This document shows positions 22,459 through 36,029 of a DNA stretch of 64,000 bases, in pieces (within the stretch, counting starts at the first letter, position 1; each line of letters begins with the position of its first letter). This DNA is from Verticillium longisporum (lineage: Eukaryota; Ascomycota; Sordariomycetes; Glomerellales; Plectosphaerellaceae), in assembly GCA_019188255.1 (NCBI GenBank), contig JAETXT010000004.1, positions 4,960,001-5,024,000 on the forward strand, in the 5' to 3' direction. The notes below the pieces were generated by a model. It worked only from the letters and a program-made list of their open reading frames with translations. It had not been told where the DNA came from and ran no database searches. The position numbers and the translations under genes are program-made.

Positions 22459-24127
22459 GATGGAGGGTTTTTAATATGTGCTACAGGGGATACTGTTTAG
22501 GCTGAGAAGCTCTTGATAATTGAAATGGGTCTTACCGAAAGGCAGCGATAATAGATCGAAGATATTTTGTCATGGAGTGAAGAAGAGTTATTGTTACAAC
22601 GAACTCCTGGGGTTCCGTAGGACTCCAGATTTATATCCTTCAAGCTTCCAGAAGTTTGCAGTCTGGCAGGTAGTGTGCACTGTTGAGCTTGGCAAGCTTC
22701 TTGATGGTTCAGCTACAATTCGTAGACAAGGATCGGGCAGGTCTCCGGTAACCGCGGTGGTGTCGTACGTGGCCCTCCTATTTTGTGTTATCATGAAGTG
22801 CATGTCATCTACGGACCAGGCATCTCTGCTTGCATGTCATCTTGCAGGTCTCGTGAAGCCTTCAATGCGTGTGGCTGTCGCTGAGTCTGAATGTGATTTC
22901 ACCCCCCGACGACGATGCAAAGGCCGGCTACTGGCCGCAGGGTCGTATAGGGGGGTCGACCGGCCGCGTCCTTGGAGAGACCGTGGAGAGATTGGGTGTT
23001 CTGGTCACGAAGTACGTAGCTTTTGAGGCCAGGCCTCAACTATCCTCCCTTACCACCACCGCGGCTACCTGATCGTTCGCCAGCGGTTCGACCGGCTGGC
23101 TTCACGTGAGCGTTCTAGCAGTGAATCCAACCAACACTGCAACTAGTTCCCGCAGAGCGTGTAAGTCCACGAGGAGACCAATAAATCTTCTCGGGTCTGT
23201 GATGCGCACCAAACTGTTAACTTTGCACCATGTAGATGGCGCCTCCAGGTTTGTATACAACGTCAGCGGTCCGTCCTGCAGCCCATCGGACGCCGCATAC
23301 GCAGGCCCGTAGGTCAAAATGTGCAGGCCATCGCTTGGTGAACTGGGATTGTATGCAGCTTGTCTGACATTGTTCCGCAACTAACGAAAATATCCTAGAC
23401 AACTGGCTTCGTGATACTCATCGAACTACCTTGCCAGCAACGCCTGCAGGTCGCCGCGATCGCTTTCACCTCGTATAGGCCACGGCCTGCACCGACCAGC
23501 AGTAATTATGCAGGTTATTCACGCAGTGATCATGTCTGCAGATTGAACCTGATCACCACGAGGGCCCGGCTGTGCGGAGAGGCGCATGGGCGAGGAAGAC
23601 TAAGCTAGCGGCTTGCTTCCGGCTGGGCGATACAGAAGGCGCCTCGACCCAACAACCGTCTTTCTATCACCCGAAAGACCTGGCCGGTCTCAAGTCGGCC
23701 AAGTGGCTCTTTTACAGCCGGGATGGCGACTGTCATTGTGTCTCGCCCCCGAGTTGAGCATCACGAATTCAAGCCGACGCAAACAGCATGCCGCAGGCTG
23801 ATAATTAGACCATCTGGAAAATTGACTGATTAAGGCTCAAATAATGCGATTATGTGCTTGGTAAGAGCCCTCCATGCTTGAGTTGTCCCAGCCGAACATA
23901 CGTCCCTTGGTAAGTCGATACAACTGAAAGCGGAACAATTAACGAGCTTAGTCATCATGACTTTCCCTTTCTGCTTTCCCCCATCTGCTTTCCCTCCTGC
24001 TTTCCCTCCTGCTTTCCCTTCTGCTTTCCCTCCTGCTTCCCCTCCTGCTCTCCTGCTTTCCCCCTCCTGCTTTCCCTCCTGCTTTCCCTCCTGCTCGCTC
24101 TCATCGGCGCCTTCCTGCTTTCCCGTC
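22459..24127. other. Intergenic, no gene seen
   Basis: The 168-codon frame at 22520-23026 has no protein-like pattern and conflicts with frames on the other strand. The last 170 bases are a microsatellite-like tract, listed separately. Confidence 0.35.
23960..24120. repeat. Pyrimidine tandem repeat, 12-bp unit
   Basis: Repeats of about GCTTTCCCTCCT run up to the next start codon. The tract is open in the following gene's frame and would encode Phe/Pro repeats. It probably acts as leader or promoter sequence rather than coding sequence. Confidence 0.7.
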
Positions 24128-25482
24128 ATGGAGCGCCCTGACATGGAGAGCCACGTCGCGGAGGAATTCTACAAGTCCTGGGACGATGGAGGCCGAAATT
24201 TAGAGGGAGTCTTCAAACTTGCGCGAGATAAGGTCGCCTCGACATTGTCGCTCGCTGACTACACCGGAAAGTTCAAATCGACTGTGGAATGTGTTTTCGG
24301 GGGAGGCAACTTTCATGCGGTCGTGTGGCCGTTGCTGGCGGGTGAACCTCGTCCACAAGATGTCAAGATTTTTATCGTGGCCTGTTTAATGCAGAAACAG
24401 ACTCGCGATAAACTAGCCAAAAAGCACCGCGATGTTCACAAGGCTTTTCGAGCGATCTCTTTGCCAATCCTGATCTCCGAGGACGTCCTTCGAAAGTGCA
24501 TTGAGATCATCAAAGAGTCTGCCCAAAAGAGCAACATTTCTCTGGCGCTTGGTAAGTTGCATGACACGACTCTGCGGGGTTTGGGCTGATGTTAGGCAGA
24601 TAAAGCCCTGGAGGAGGAACTGGAAGGCCACCGTGATAAGGTACTCGAAAAAAATCTCAAAAGGCGACGAGAAGACGGGATCACGGAGTGGGGCCTCTAC
24701 TGCAGGTTGGTCAACCCGCAAATTCGAGCTCTGATTATCCATGGTACGTTAGAAGATGATGCCACATCACCATTTCCACTACAAGTGACCGTTGTTTAAT
24801 TGAATGTTTTCTAGAGGGAGCCGACTACTTCGCGCCACGCGAGCCTGATTTTGCGGTTGACCATTCGACGGATGGAGCCTTGCACCCTCTTGAGCAGACA
24901 CTCGAACAAGACGGGAACGAGAATTCTCACGATGAACGTAGCCGCAAACGTCGATGCCTCAGTCATCAAACAGAGGGGCTTCGACAAGGCGGCGAAGGGG
25001 ACTACGAACTGGACCAATCCATGGCCAGTGGAGGGCTATTGGGCGTGCTTGATTTCTACCTCAACGCCTTTATCTTCAATGGATTAGAGGAGAGCTGTGT
25101 GAGAGCCGAGGAGGGTAATTTGGTGGACATTACGGCGCATGTCTTACTAAGTCTGCCACGAAACGGAGAGGTGAACTTCAAGCTGTTCGTCTCCTTGTCT
25201 GCGAAGGTAGGGAACGAGGTGGCACAGGCAAAGGCAGACGGGATTCGGAATCTGCGACGCAAGTTTGGTTCATGGCTCTCGGAAGCGACAGGTCTGAGAC
25301 ACCCCGCTAGCCTCAACCAAGGTGTTGACAACCTCCACGCAGTCGAAGCTTCCCATATAGCTGCGGCTGCTGCTGTCCAGGTATTTCCACACAAAAACGG
25401 CCTCGATAGTATGCTCCAGATGACACTCCTTCCCGATATGGGGTGGTTTTTGATGGAAAATGTATTTAGCCAGTGGGCCTAG
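24128..25482 (+). CDS. Unrecognised three-exon protein
   Basis: Exons 24128-24551, 24600-24743 and 24815-25482, 411 residues. Both introns are canonical (GTAAGT...GGCAG, 48 nt; GTACGT...TTCTAG, 71 nt), and the frame is continuous through all junctions. The N-terminal third is helical. A charged coiled-coil-like stretch spans exon 2 (DKALEEELEGHRDKVLEKNL), with ITEWGLYCRLVNPQIRALII after it. An acidic-basic linker (SRKRRCLSH) then precedes a globular C-terminus (GLLGVLDFYLNAFIFNGLEE). No domain is recognised. The ATG at 24128 was chosen because the frame upstream is only the pyrimidine repeat. It is likely to be lineage-specific. Confidence 0.65.
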
Positions 25483-25484
25483 TC

Positions 25485-25968
25485 CTAAGTCAAAGCCGGA
25501 CTAAAGAAGCAATACATGTCATTGATGGCCACAAGGTACCCTTCCTCAATCACAGCGCTTCCATCCTTTTTACAAGGCTGAGGGTGGCGATTGACATTAC
25601 CTGGCGGCCCTATCCAGATACCACCAGTTCCACTCTTCCATTCTATAGTTGTGTCCTGTTTGACAGGGCCCAATGTATCCGATTTGATCAAGGTGAATTT
25701 GTCCTGTGGTCCATGCTTGTCAGCGATTGGATGATGATCTGACAACTTTTCATTGCTTACATCCATGACTACCGTCGCTTTGTGGAGGGCCTCGACCTTC
25801 AGGTGGAAGGAACCAGTGCCTTACAACGTCAGATCAGGGTGAAAGTGAACACTTTGTCTTGTCAAAGCTGCGTCTGGGCGGGTGGGGATTCGAGGCGTTT
25901 TCGGGACGACTCGTTGACAGGTGCTGGAGTCTTCTCGCGTCAGAGTAAGGAGGGGTAACATGACCACG
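25485..25968 (-). other. Probable small minus-strand gene, unrecognised
   Basis: The frame 25766-25485 has good protein character at its end (IEWKSGTGGIWIGPPGNVNR). A likely intron with donor GTAAGC and CTGACAAG acceptor separates it from an upstream exon in phase (SFHLKVEALHKATVVMD). A TATA-like TTAATATAAG lies just upstream, near 25985. I could not connect the first exon (possible ATG near 25961) to the second. No family is recognised. Confidence 0.4.
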
Positions 25969-26363
25969 TGGGGGATGCGGCACTTATATTAAATAAATTG
26001 GGCAGCGATGCTTTCGTCAGGCGTCGGAGGTTTGTGGAATGGGGAGTTGGCGAAGAAGTAGAGTCATGGCGACGAAGGTCTGCGCAGAAAGAAAGGCTGC
26101 GAAGGCTGACACGATGACAGTTCGCGCAAAGGCAGATTTTCAAGCCGCAGCGTCAAAGCCAAGACTCGAGGTTCGCCTAAGGCTACCCCACATCAAGACA
26201 AGGATTCGTGATACTCCGCATGAATCATTTTCCGAAGGTTGTCGGTCAACAGTGGCGAATCAATGACTGAGTCAGACTTCGGTCTTAATCGAGCAGGGGC
26301 GCATCCGAGGTGGGATGACGGGATCAACGTTGCCAAAACACGATCAATCGAGCCCTGGCCACA

Positions 26364-27262
26364 TCATTGGAGCCTCAACAACCCGAGGCGCTGACAATAT
26401 GGAGCCTTGGTGCTGGTGCAAGGCTGTCGCGCGCTCTGCCTGGTGCGCACGGGCCTGTCGCTCGATCGTTGAGAATGAAAAGGACAGTGGGGGCGCTCCA
26501 TCTGGCCGTGTCGGTGTATAGCCAATCGTGGGCCCGGGCTAGTGCTTGGAGTGCACGGACTCGGTTTGTGACCAGACGGGTCGCTCCAAGGCCAGACGTC
26601 CGTACGGCCTGTGAAGCTCACGCAGAGTGGACCGTGGGGACGATCTGGGGAGATGTCGCCCCACAGCCAAGACAGCACAGATTGGCCATGCTGCAGACAA
26701 TCGACAGACGACCGACAAGGATGGGTGAGCCTACGATTGCCCTGCCCTGTGGTAAACGGATGACTTCTCATTCGCTGCGCCATCGCCACCACCAGCTCGG
26801 CGGCCTTGCGCGATCCCAGAGCGTCCACGAGCCCCCCCTTTGGGCAGCCTTCCTTTTGCCGAGGGCGGTACGGAATTCGGATAGGTGCATGCTTGTACGA
26901 CGGCTTCTGCATGTTGCACCCACGATTCTGCCGGTCCAAGATGCGAAACCGCTTGGCCTTCTCCTGACGAAGGTGGACGGAGGCTGGAAGCACTCGTTTG
27001 ACCGGACCCTCGTCCCACTTCCCAGCTGAGAAAAACTCGCCTTGAGCAGTCGAGAAACATCCCTCGTTGGGATGCGGACTCCCGTGTTTGCTCGTGTCAT
27101 CATTGGTGCCGGCGGCCTGCATCTTCCTCGGCTTGTACACGTTGTTCCACTCCTGCCCCTGATCCACTGACCTGCCCAACGTCCCTTTTTTCTGTCCTCC
27201 TTTTCTTCATCTATTACAAGCCTACCTTTGTTTGCAACGGCCCCTCTAAGCCTTCGTTCCAT
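26364..27262. other. GC-rich segment with long open frames on both strands
   Basis: Frames of 271 codons (27179-26364, minus), 220 codons (26367-27029, plus) and 164 codons (27262-26768, minus) overlap. None shows a recognisable motif, and Arg/Pro/Ser dominate all three. GC-richness may keep them open by chance. No choice is made. Confidence 0.25.
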
Positions 27263-27823
27263 CGCTTGTCAAGCCGGTTCATCATTGAGCTTCTTGCTTG
27301 CTCTCTCATACGCGTCCAAAATGTGGTCCGATCATCCCGTCCGAACCAAACGCCTTAGCCGGGGTACAACCCCTGGCGCAAAGCTAGAGCCCGTGCACTT
27401 ATCTGATGGAGGGTGCATACAGACTGGAGGGAAAAGAAATCATGCGCCGATCTGGATACACGCTCGACTGACGTGGTTTGTTGCCCTCGAAAGGCCGCGG
27501 AAGCGTTGCGGCTGCCGGCCTGGTGGCTTGCCCCTGCGGACGTCAGCCAATGATTGGCTTTGAGCCACCTCCTCAGGTACTGACCTTCCGAATCCCCGGG
27601 GGCATGGGCTTGTCAGTATCCCATAATACTTGTTGCTGACCGGTGTAAGCCGCCATGAGTGCTAATCTCGTCAACAGAGTATATAGGGCGCGTGGTCCTC
27701 CTCGCCGGCGTTCGTTATCTTGGCCTTGGCTTTTGACAAGCACCTCAGAGAGTCGTCACCCGAGAGCTTTTGTGGTCTTGTCTTGTCTTTCTGATATTCT
27801 ACAGCATCAGTACTTTGTACACA
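27263..27823. other. Promoter region of the Azf1-like gene
   Basis: No gene is seen. A TATA-like GAGTATATAGG lies near 27678, about 145 bp upstream of the ATG at 27824. Confidence 0.4.
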
Positions 27824-29301
<1,478 letters not shown>

Positions 29302-30163
29302 GCGACGAACATGGAATGACGAGGGGTTGTTTTGTTACAGTTTGGGTTTCTTTGGTCTGCTGGCTTTGGAGCCTCGGTGCGGCGAGAAGGGTGTACATTT
29401 GAATCGAATGAGAAGACTGAATGAATGCCTAGCTTAGTGCACACGTGCAGAAGATGCTCCCACGCTTTGTGCCTGTCTCAACTACGGTTCGACACCAACA
29501 CCGGTGATGACGTCCCGCATCATGGTTTGGATCGAGTTGGCAATGTCACTCAGGCACTGCCGCGGAGAACAATGACCCAGGCTGCACTGACAGGGACTGG
29601 TCCGAAGATCTCCATGGCCTCTAGCCTCAAGAATAACGCCAGGACCTAAGTAGCGTGCGATGCTTGTTAGGATCCCTCAAGCTGCTCACTCGGGAAGTGC
29701 AAAGAGGCGGTCTCTGGCTGTCCGAAGAGGATGGCCACCAGGAGATGCCAGAGAGGTGTGAACGCAGACTACGACTGCCGCCTCGGGCGGGCGGCCAGCA
29801 CAGGCTTCGGCATCCGCACATCCAAGGAGTAGGAAGCACAGAGGTCTAGAGATCATGACCTGGAAACGAAGACAGGAGGCGGAAGGGTTGAAGGGGAATG
29901 CAAGGACCCCCAATCGACCCTTCGGCAGACCACATCTGGCGAATCATTTCGGACCTTTCCCCCTTGCACAGCGGCTGGTTCAAGGCAACCACGCCGGTGC
30001 CGCCTGCGTTAAGGTGGAGAAACGGGCGTCAACGTGCAAGTCCCTCTTAGCAGGCCCCCCTAATCCATGGGCCGCGGGAACATATAACCTACTTGGGGAC
30101 CCGGAGGACCATCTTTGGCTTCTTCAGCTTCAACTCTTGCAGTTGCACTGTAGTGTGGTCCCG
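29302..30163. other. Intergenic, no gene seen
   Basis: Short conflicting frames only. It contains the 3' end of the Azf1-like transcript. Confidence 0.4.
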
Positions 30164-31172
30164 ATGCAGATCAGAACGGTGATCTTGGCTTATCGGCCGC
30201 GGAACTCTCCTCAACCAAAGCCCCCAGTTATCATTTGTCATGTTTGTGGGTGTCAAACCGAAGACCAATGGCCTTCGTACTTCAAGCACTTCATCCATTT
30301 TCATCCCGACCTCATTCATACCGAGAGGAGTGTCAGTAGAGTCGAAGTGGCAGAAAACCTCTACAAAGAGCGGGCCACCGCGGAACCTTTCGGACTAAGT
30401 AATCGCCACAAGATCTTAAAGATAACCCATGGCCAGGGCTCCAAGGCTCATGTACACCAGTCAGACATCATCTGAAGCCGCTCGATCTGGTTACTCTTTG
30501 AACGATGCCTCTCAGCAGAAGCAGGACGCGAGGACCATTGTCACGAAGAAGGAAAACAACCACAACGAATTCATCAAACTTGGTCAAGGTGGAGAGCAAG
30601 TGTATCGAAGCCTGTGACTTCCTGGGCACAGAGGAAGGCGCTATTAACCTCAATGACGAGCAGTGTCAGGCCCTCCTCGACATACAATACAACTTGCTAA
30701 AAGACCATCATGACTTCTTCCTCGCTAGCCAAAACCCCTCGGCCAAAAACCCCTCAGGGACTTGGCTGAGCGCTATGCTATGCCCGCCAGAATGTGGCGT
30801 CACGGGATACACTCGTTTCTCGAGCTGCTCCGACACCAACTGCCGGCATCTCTCGAACATATGCTGGCATTCATCTACCTGGCGTACAGCATGATGGCTC
30901 TCTTGTACGAAATAGTCCCCGAAATCAAGGATACCTGGGTGGAGTACCTTGGCTACCTGAGTCGATATCGCATGGCTATTGAGGACGACTCTATGGCCGA
31001 CAGGGAGACCTGGACTGCAGTCAGCCGTCATTGGTACAGAAAGGCATCCAAAAAGGCCCCCGGGACTGGCCGACTCTATCACCATCTCGCCATTCTCGCT
31101 CGGCCCAAAACTCTTGAACTATCGGAGGTAAAGCCAACTCCTGCCCCTTGTATTGGAAGATACGGACAGTGA
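30164..31172 (+). pseudogene. Est1-type DNA/RNA-binding domain protein, decayed
   Basis: The segment 30762-31120 encodes the conserved core found in fungal proteins annotated with an Est1-type DNA/RNA-binding domain: YAMPARMWRHGIHSFLELLR, ASLEHMLAFIYLAYSMMALL and RYRMAIEDDSMADRETWTAV. The preceding part (LNDEQCQALLDIQYNLLKDH, HHDFFLASQNPS) lies in another frame, joined by a one-base deletion near 30745-30753. Further upstream the frame changes again. The most 5' piece carries a C2H2-like CHVCGCQTEDQWPSYFKHFI. After ...ILARPKTLEL the family normally continues (QLFYY...), but here it stops. So the gene is frameshifted and 3'-truncated. Family members are proposed nucleic-acid-binding proteins related to the telomerase and NMD factor Est1. 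Confidence 0.7.
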
Positions 31173-31818
31173 CGTAGGAACAATGACGGAGCGCAAAATG
31201 TCGCCCAAACCAACGATGAGGGGCGACGACGTGTTTGGTGACACCATCTTCATTGCGCGGGGTCTATGAGACACGTGTGCCGTGGTCCTCATTCAATTGT
31301 TGGTACTCGATTTATTCTCGGCTGATCTGGGTGCAAAACTCATACCTGGCGCGGACGATGGCCTCGAGACTCAAGGCAAGCGACGAGACTGCTGTACAGT
31401 CGTCGACTCCCTCGTGTAGCTACTCGTGATTGATGATTCCCTCTCCGATCCACGATGCCCCTTGTTTTGACCCACCACCACCAGCACACAATTCCCTCCA
31501 GCTGCACCTGCGTCCACGAGTCGAGTGCCCCCCACAGTGCCACAACAGCGGCCGCTATGACTGCCCCGCAGGTCATCACCTACTTCTCTCCATCCCAGAC
31601 TCCAGAGTCGGCCGATAGGTGGCCCGGCATCACACGTGTCGGTGGTGTATTTGTGTCATGCTACGCGATCGTGTGCAGCGCTTTGACACCGTGGGCAAGG
31701 CCCGCAGGCACGGCGGGTCGCACTTGTGGGGCTGGAGAGCGTCGCGACTGGCGACGCGTCCTACAGGCGCGTCTCGAGTCGGCTCTCCGATGCGGCTCCG
31801 CAGTGGCTCGGCCCTGAT
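31173..31818. other. Intergenic, no gene seen
   Basis: Plus-strand frames at 31455-31817 and 31619-31954 are GC-rich and conflict with the minus-strand gene. Not supported. Confidence 0.35.
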
Positions 31819-32298
31819 TCAACGACGACGCTTGCCGATGCACTCGCAAGCGTCGGGGGTGCCGAGTGCTGCCCGCTGCACTGTCTCCGAGAGAGAAACA
31901 GCAGAGCGTGTGCTTGGCATGCGATTTTCGAGGTCGGCCCAGGCCAGGAAGTGATACGCTTTGAAGAAGTCTGACGTCTTTGGCAGTTCGTACAGTGCTC
32001 TAACCGTCTCGATCGATTCGTCCGGGAGCTTTGGAATACAACGCCGGGCTAGATCACCAGCACATGGGGCTGGGATCCCGGCTAACTCAATGAGTGATTC
32101 GATGAATTGTGTCAGTACGTTGAGCTGCGCATCATCCATTGGCACCGTGGATTGCGGTACGTCTCGACAAGTGGTGTGAAGTCGGTTGCGTGGGCGCCTC
32201 TCTCGAGCTGGGGTACGTGGTATTCGATTTGAGCTACGCGCATGGCTCGTGGCGCCTCGCTTGACGAACTGTGAACGAGGTCTTTGAGCAAGTGCCAT
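31819..32298 (-). CDS. Lineage-specific small protein, paralogue 2
   Basis: A single frame of 159 residues from the ATG at 32298. The basic N-terminus is followed by a helical core (LTQFIESLIELAGIPAPCAG and DLARRCIPKLPDESIETVRA). This aligns with the core of the gene at 17978-18585: conserved D-L-A, the Cys, K-L and the following hydrophobic residues. The second exon of paralogue 1 has no clear counterpart, so this copy may be shortened at its 3' end. The start was chosen by position relative to the conserved promoter block that both copies share. No function is known. Confidence 0.6.
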   Translation of the reverse strand: MALAQRPRSQFVKRGATSHARSSNRIPRTPARERRPRNRLHTTCRDVPQSTVPMDDAQLNVLTQFIESLIELAGIPAPCAGDLARRCIPKLPDESIETVRALYELPKTSDFFKAYHFLAWADLENRMPSTRSAVSLSETVQRAALGTPDACECIGKRRR

Positions 32299-32321
32299 GC
32301 TGGAGATGGTTGGCCTTAGAA

Positions 32322-32379
32322 TGCGATCTCTTGCAGGAAGGCAACCATGCACGTCGTGCATGCATCCCGCAGTTATATA
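32322..32379 (-). promoter_or_regulatory. Conserved promoter/leader block, copy 2
   Basis: Matches 18612-18670 with few differences. On the minus strand it holds TATATAACTGC, then GATGCATGCACG and GGTTGCCTTCCTGCAAGAGA. It ends about 25 bp before the start codon of paralogue 2. Confidence 0.6.
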
Positions 32380-32987
32380 GTAGCCCGGGCCTCCAGAGTG
32401 GTTTGCGTAGCCTGAGGCATGAATGCTAATCGCTTCGCCGAAGAAGGGAACGCCTCGGCCGGTATGATCGGAAGGAGTAGCTGCACTTGGCACACAATTG
32501 TACATGGATGATACGGTCGCACATCGCGATGAGAAAGAAGCTCAAGTATGGCACAGAATGGCCTTTCATTGACAAACTAGCCTGCCGGTGGCGTTTTCGG
32601 CCGCCATAAATATTTGGGTGCTTTCTTCCCACCAAAGTTTATCAGGTCGTCCCATAGTGTTGGCTGTCGAGGCTGGCAGGCAGGCAATTATGCTTTCCTT
32701 TATATTGTCTCTCCGTGATCAATTTCTTTGGACACTTGCCGTTTTTTCTCCGGTACGATTTGCACCAACGCAGCAAAATACGCCGCATATGACCACAATT
32801 GTATTCTATAAGCCTCATGTCGCACATGGTCTGGACAGTTGCAGTGGTGTCAGGACCTGAGGGAGGTATGAGACCGACAGGGGATCGCCTGTTGTTTGAT
32901 CGTAGGAATCAAGAAGAGAGGACCGAGCGCAGTGAGGGAATAGTTATAAGAAAGGTCAACGGACCAAGATTTGGAGAAGGGCATCGA

Positions 32988-34060
32988 TTATTCTATCTTC
33001 CTAGAGACCCCCAAGAGACCAACAGTTGATCCCTTCACTCGTTGCACAAGACTCCTTGACAGGTTCGTCGTCTCCCGCAGCCTCTTCGCCAACTGGGCTC
33101 TCGAGGAAGGGGGATCACCTTGAGCCATCGCGTGCATCGCTAGCTCCCGTCGAAGGTTGTCCGCCGTCGCTTGTTCAATGTCCTCGCTGTATTCGTCATG
33201 GGTGGAAGCCACTTGCACCGCTGCGTGATTCATCACGTCGTCCAGCCCGTTGGTTGCCTTGGGCTGAAGAAGACTGCCCTCTTGCGTCTGCCTGCACAAG
33301 GCATCGGCTCGATTGACGATGTCACGCTGGGCGTTCGCAGCATGGTCGTCTTGGTCGTCTTGGTCTTCTTGAATGCCCTCCGCAGTAGCGATATCTTGTC
33401 CAAAGTGGATCAGCCTGTCGGACCCTGATGCTCCGGCGTGTGGTGTCGCTCGTATCGAGGTGCTTTGCGACGAGTCATCGTATCCCTCAACGCTCACCTG
33501 ATCGACAGAGGCCTTGTTAGATACTTTGGCCATGTCAGCGAGAATTAAGCTGACGTCTCCTTTCCAAGCGTCAAGAACTACTTCTGTGCCGGTGTTAAGA
33601 GCGGTGTATGTCATCTGCATGATCAAAGCAGCATACCTAAGAGACAGAGTCGGGCACATCGTGGATCGAGATTTCTGTAGTACGCCATCCAGGTGGCATC
33701 AAGTTCGAGGACCTGGTTTCCGTAAAATTCCATCGCACGCCTGAACTGATCTGGGCTACTTTCAATGGCCAACCATTCCGAGGGCGTGAAAGACCGAGTC
33801 AGATCAACGACTGCAGCGAGAGGAAGTTCCGCTAGGCCATCAGTTTGAGCATATCGCAGCTGTGAAATGTGCCGGGCGAGTCGCTTCGTATGGCTCAGAT
33901 CGGATGAGCGCCTCTTCTCTTTGATTCGGTGGTCCAGAGCGAATTTGGCTATTGCCGCAGTATCAGCGTGCTTGTTTTTGGCGATATCAACAGCCGTGCG
34001 ACGAATCCTCCGCTGCTTCGGCGCGACGTCCGGAGTGCTGTCCTCAAATTGCTCTGTCAT
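32988..34060 (-). CDS. Unrecognised two-exon protein
   Basis: Exon 1 runs 34060-33684 and exon 2 runs 33636-32988. The 47-nt intron has donor GTACTA and acceptor CTCTTAG. The product is about 341 residues. The frame stays open to 34270, but the ATG at 34060 (MTEQFEDSTPDV) gives the more natural start. The N-terminal third is basic and helical. The middle is amphipathic (FRRAMEFYGNQVLELDATWM). The C-terminal half is acidic, including a short Asp/Gln repeat (EDQDDQDDHAANAQ), and ends with a basic helix. No domain is recognised. It may be another lineage-specific gene of the kind found on both sides. Confidence 0.55.
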
Positions 34061-34270
34061 CGTTCTGTCGAGGATGTTGCGTGCAGTGTCATGTAGTGCG
34101 TTGGTGTTGGGGTGGAAGTGAGAACGTGGGCGAAAGGGGCCGGGTGGGTGACGCTTGGCTTTGACCTCAGAATCCTCGCCCAAGAGCAGTCTGCCGATCA
34201 GTGAATTTGAGATCGGCCAGCCGGTTGACCAAGGTTGTGCCTCGGCATAGGTAGACTCTATAAGGTTCAC

Positions 34271-35221
34271 TACTTATAGCTCATAGCAGTTCTAGAGACG
34301 AAGGAGTGAAGCAGAAACAAACAGCAGACGACGAGCAAAGGGAATATAACGAACGTAGTAGGGCAAGTAAAACATACGTGCATATGAAGAGCAAGACACG
34401 GAACAGCATGGCATGTTCAATGACTCGCGACAGATATCCCTCAAAGGCCAGTAAAACAATGAAACGACCAGATGACATCTCACGACCAAGTGACACAAAA
34501 CCCTGAGAACTGCTGAGAGAGATGATATTCAATCCAGGCATGACGTCAGTATAGGCGCGACCTCATGCACCCATGGTGATGTCAAAATCGTGCGAGCAGC
34601 ACAGCGAGGCCGAACGATGTGTGAAATCCACCCTAATGAAAACGAGGCCTTCAGCCACCACTGAAATACCGCCTTGTACTGTCGATGCTGTGCAGAAGTG
34701 TGAGGGGCGATGTTGGGGGGAATTGAGAAAAGCAGCAGCAAAAGCATCAGCACCGTCCTGCCATGTCACAGGGCTGAACAAAGCTTAAACGGAATGTATC
34801 CGATACATGATTCGCCGCTTCATAGTTTGTGAATAATAAAAATGCGTACGAAAAGAGCTCCATTTCACTTCGTGATATCTTCCTGTCGCCGCCAGCCTTG
34901 CTCAAACTTCATCGTGGATGATCGCTATTCATCTCAACCATACCTCGACTCTGCGCTTCCGTCGGCTGTCCAGAACCCGCCCATGAGTATATCCTGCAAA
35001 TCAGCCTATCCCGAGAAGGTGGCTCGTGGGGGATTGCGGAACCAGGACGTGGCGAACAAGGCTAGATACCCCTCGTCTGTAACGCTCTGGTAGTTCCTGC
35101 CTCACCACAAGAAGTCAGCAGGATGGTCTGAGCACAGAGACTTGAACTCAGGGTTATCATCTGAACCACTTACGCTGAAAGGTCTTGTATTTCGATAAGA
35201 CGAGCCTGATATCCGATTTGA
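34271..35221. other. Intergenic, no gene seen
   Basis: AT-richer stretch with short frames only. A tRNA-like fragment near 35130 was considered and rejected. Confidence 0.4.
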
Positions 35222-36029
35222 TCAAATCGAGAGCCCGCCTCCTGGCACCTCGAAAGTTGACGAATAAGGAACGCCCTTCACGATTTCTGTCCCATTATAT
35301 TGCTGAGAAATATTCGGAGAGGTATCAATGTTCTCTCCCCTACCGCCTAGTTGATACAGCGCTGAAGCTTGCTTTGCGCCGGCCTCGACGCTCGGTGGTG
35401 TGCTGCGTGAGAGCACTCCTTGTTGCAGAGGCCGCACAATGTTGGCGCTTGACTGCGGATCAGGCACGGCTAGATGGTTGAGCCAGTTCTGTTCATGAAA
35501 CCCGTCCAGATATGGCAGCGGACGATTGGCCCCAGCGTTTGCTGGCCTGGTTGGGGGAGGCTGACGCGACCAGGAGAGAGCTTCAGGATTAGCAGGATGA
35601 GTGAGAGGCCGTTGAAACGGTGAGGCGAGCTTCAAGTCTCGATATCATAACTTTGATCTCCTTGAAAATTTTGTTTTGGTTGGCTATAGCCGATTTGAAC
35701 TGCTCTTGTCGTGACGTACAAATCGCTTGAGCTTGCTTCATACCGGCATCCTGGTAGTTGACCTGTTCTTCAGTCTTCTTGAGCCTGGCCTTGATTTTCT
35801 TCATTCGTTTTGCAACGCTTTTGGGCCTAGATCGAGACTCTGTGATTGTCCCCGATTCCGCAGTTACCTCTGGCTCTCTGCATTGGTGCGAGCTTGGCTG
35901 TACTTCGTCGATAGCCTGTCGAGAGTGGGGAGGTGGGTTGCCCGACTGTTGCTTCTTTAGAGATAGTTAGAACTGCTATGGGCGTCATACACTGACCGAA
36001 AGCTTTGTAGGGAGGTCGCTTGAAAGCAT
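35222..36029 (-). CDS. Unrecognised coiled-coil protein
   Basis: Exons on the minus strand are 36029-35997, 35954-35619 and 35560-35222, giving 235 residues. Intron 1 (GTCAGT...CTAACTATCTCTAAAG, 42 nt) and intron 2 (58 nt, GCTAAT inside, acceptor GCGTCAG) keep the frame. After a Ser/Pro/Glu-rich N-terminus comes a basic coiled coil near residues 70-125 (KRMKKIKARLKKTEEQVNYQ and NQNKIFKEIKVMISRLEARL). The last 110 residues are Pro/Gly/Asn-rich and probably disordered. The layout could fit a small nuclear or transposon-associated accessory protein, but no family is recognised. Confidence 0.55.

Noticed and set aside
22520..23026. 168-codon plus-strand ORF
   Set aside because: Composition looks random (Arg/Cys/Ser-rich, no domain), and there are no splice or promoter signals.
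35110..35180. tRNA-like fragment on the minus strand (GTTCAAGTCTCT resembling a T-arm)
   Set aside because: No acceptor stem, D-arm or anticodon arm can be folded around it.
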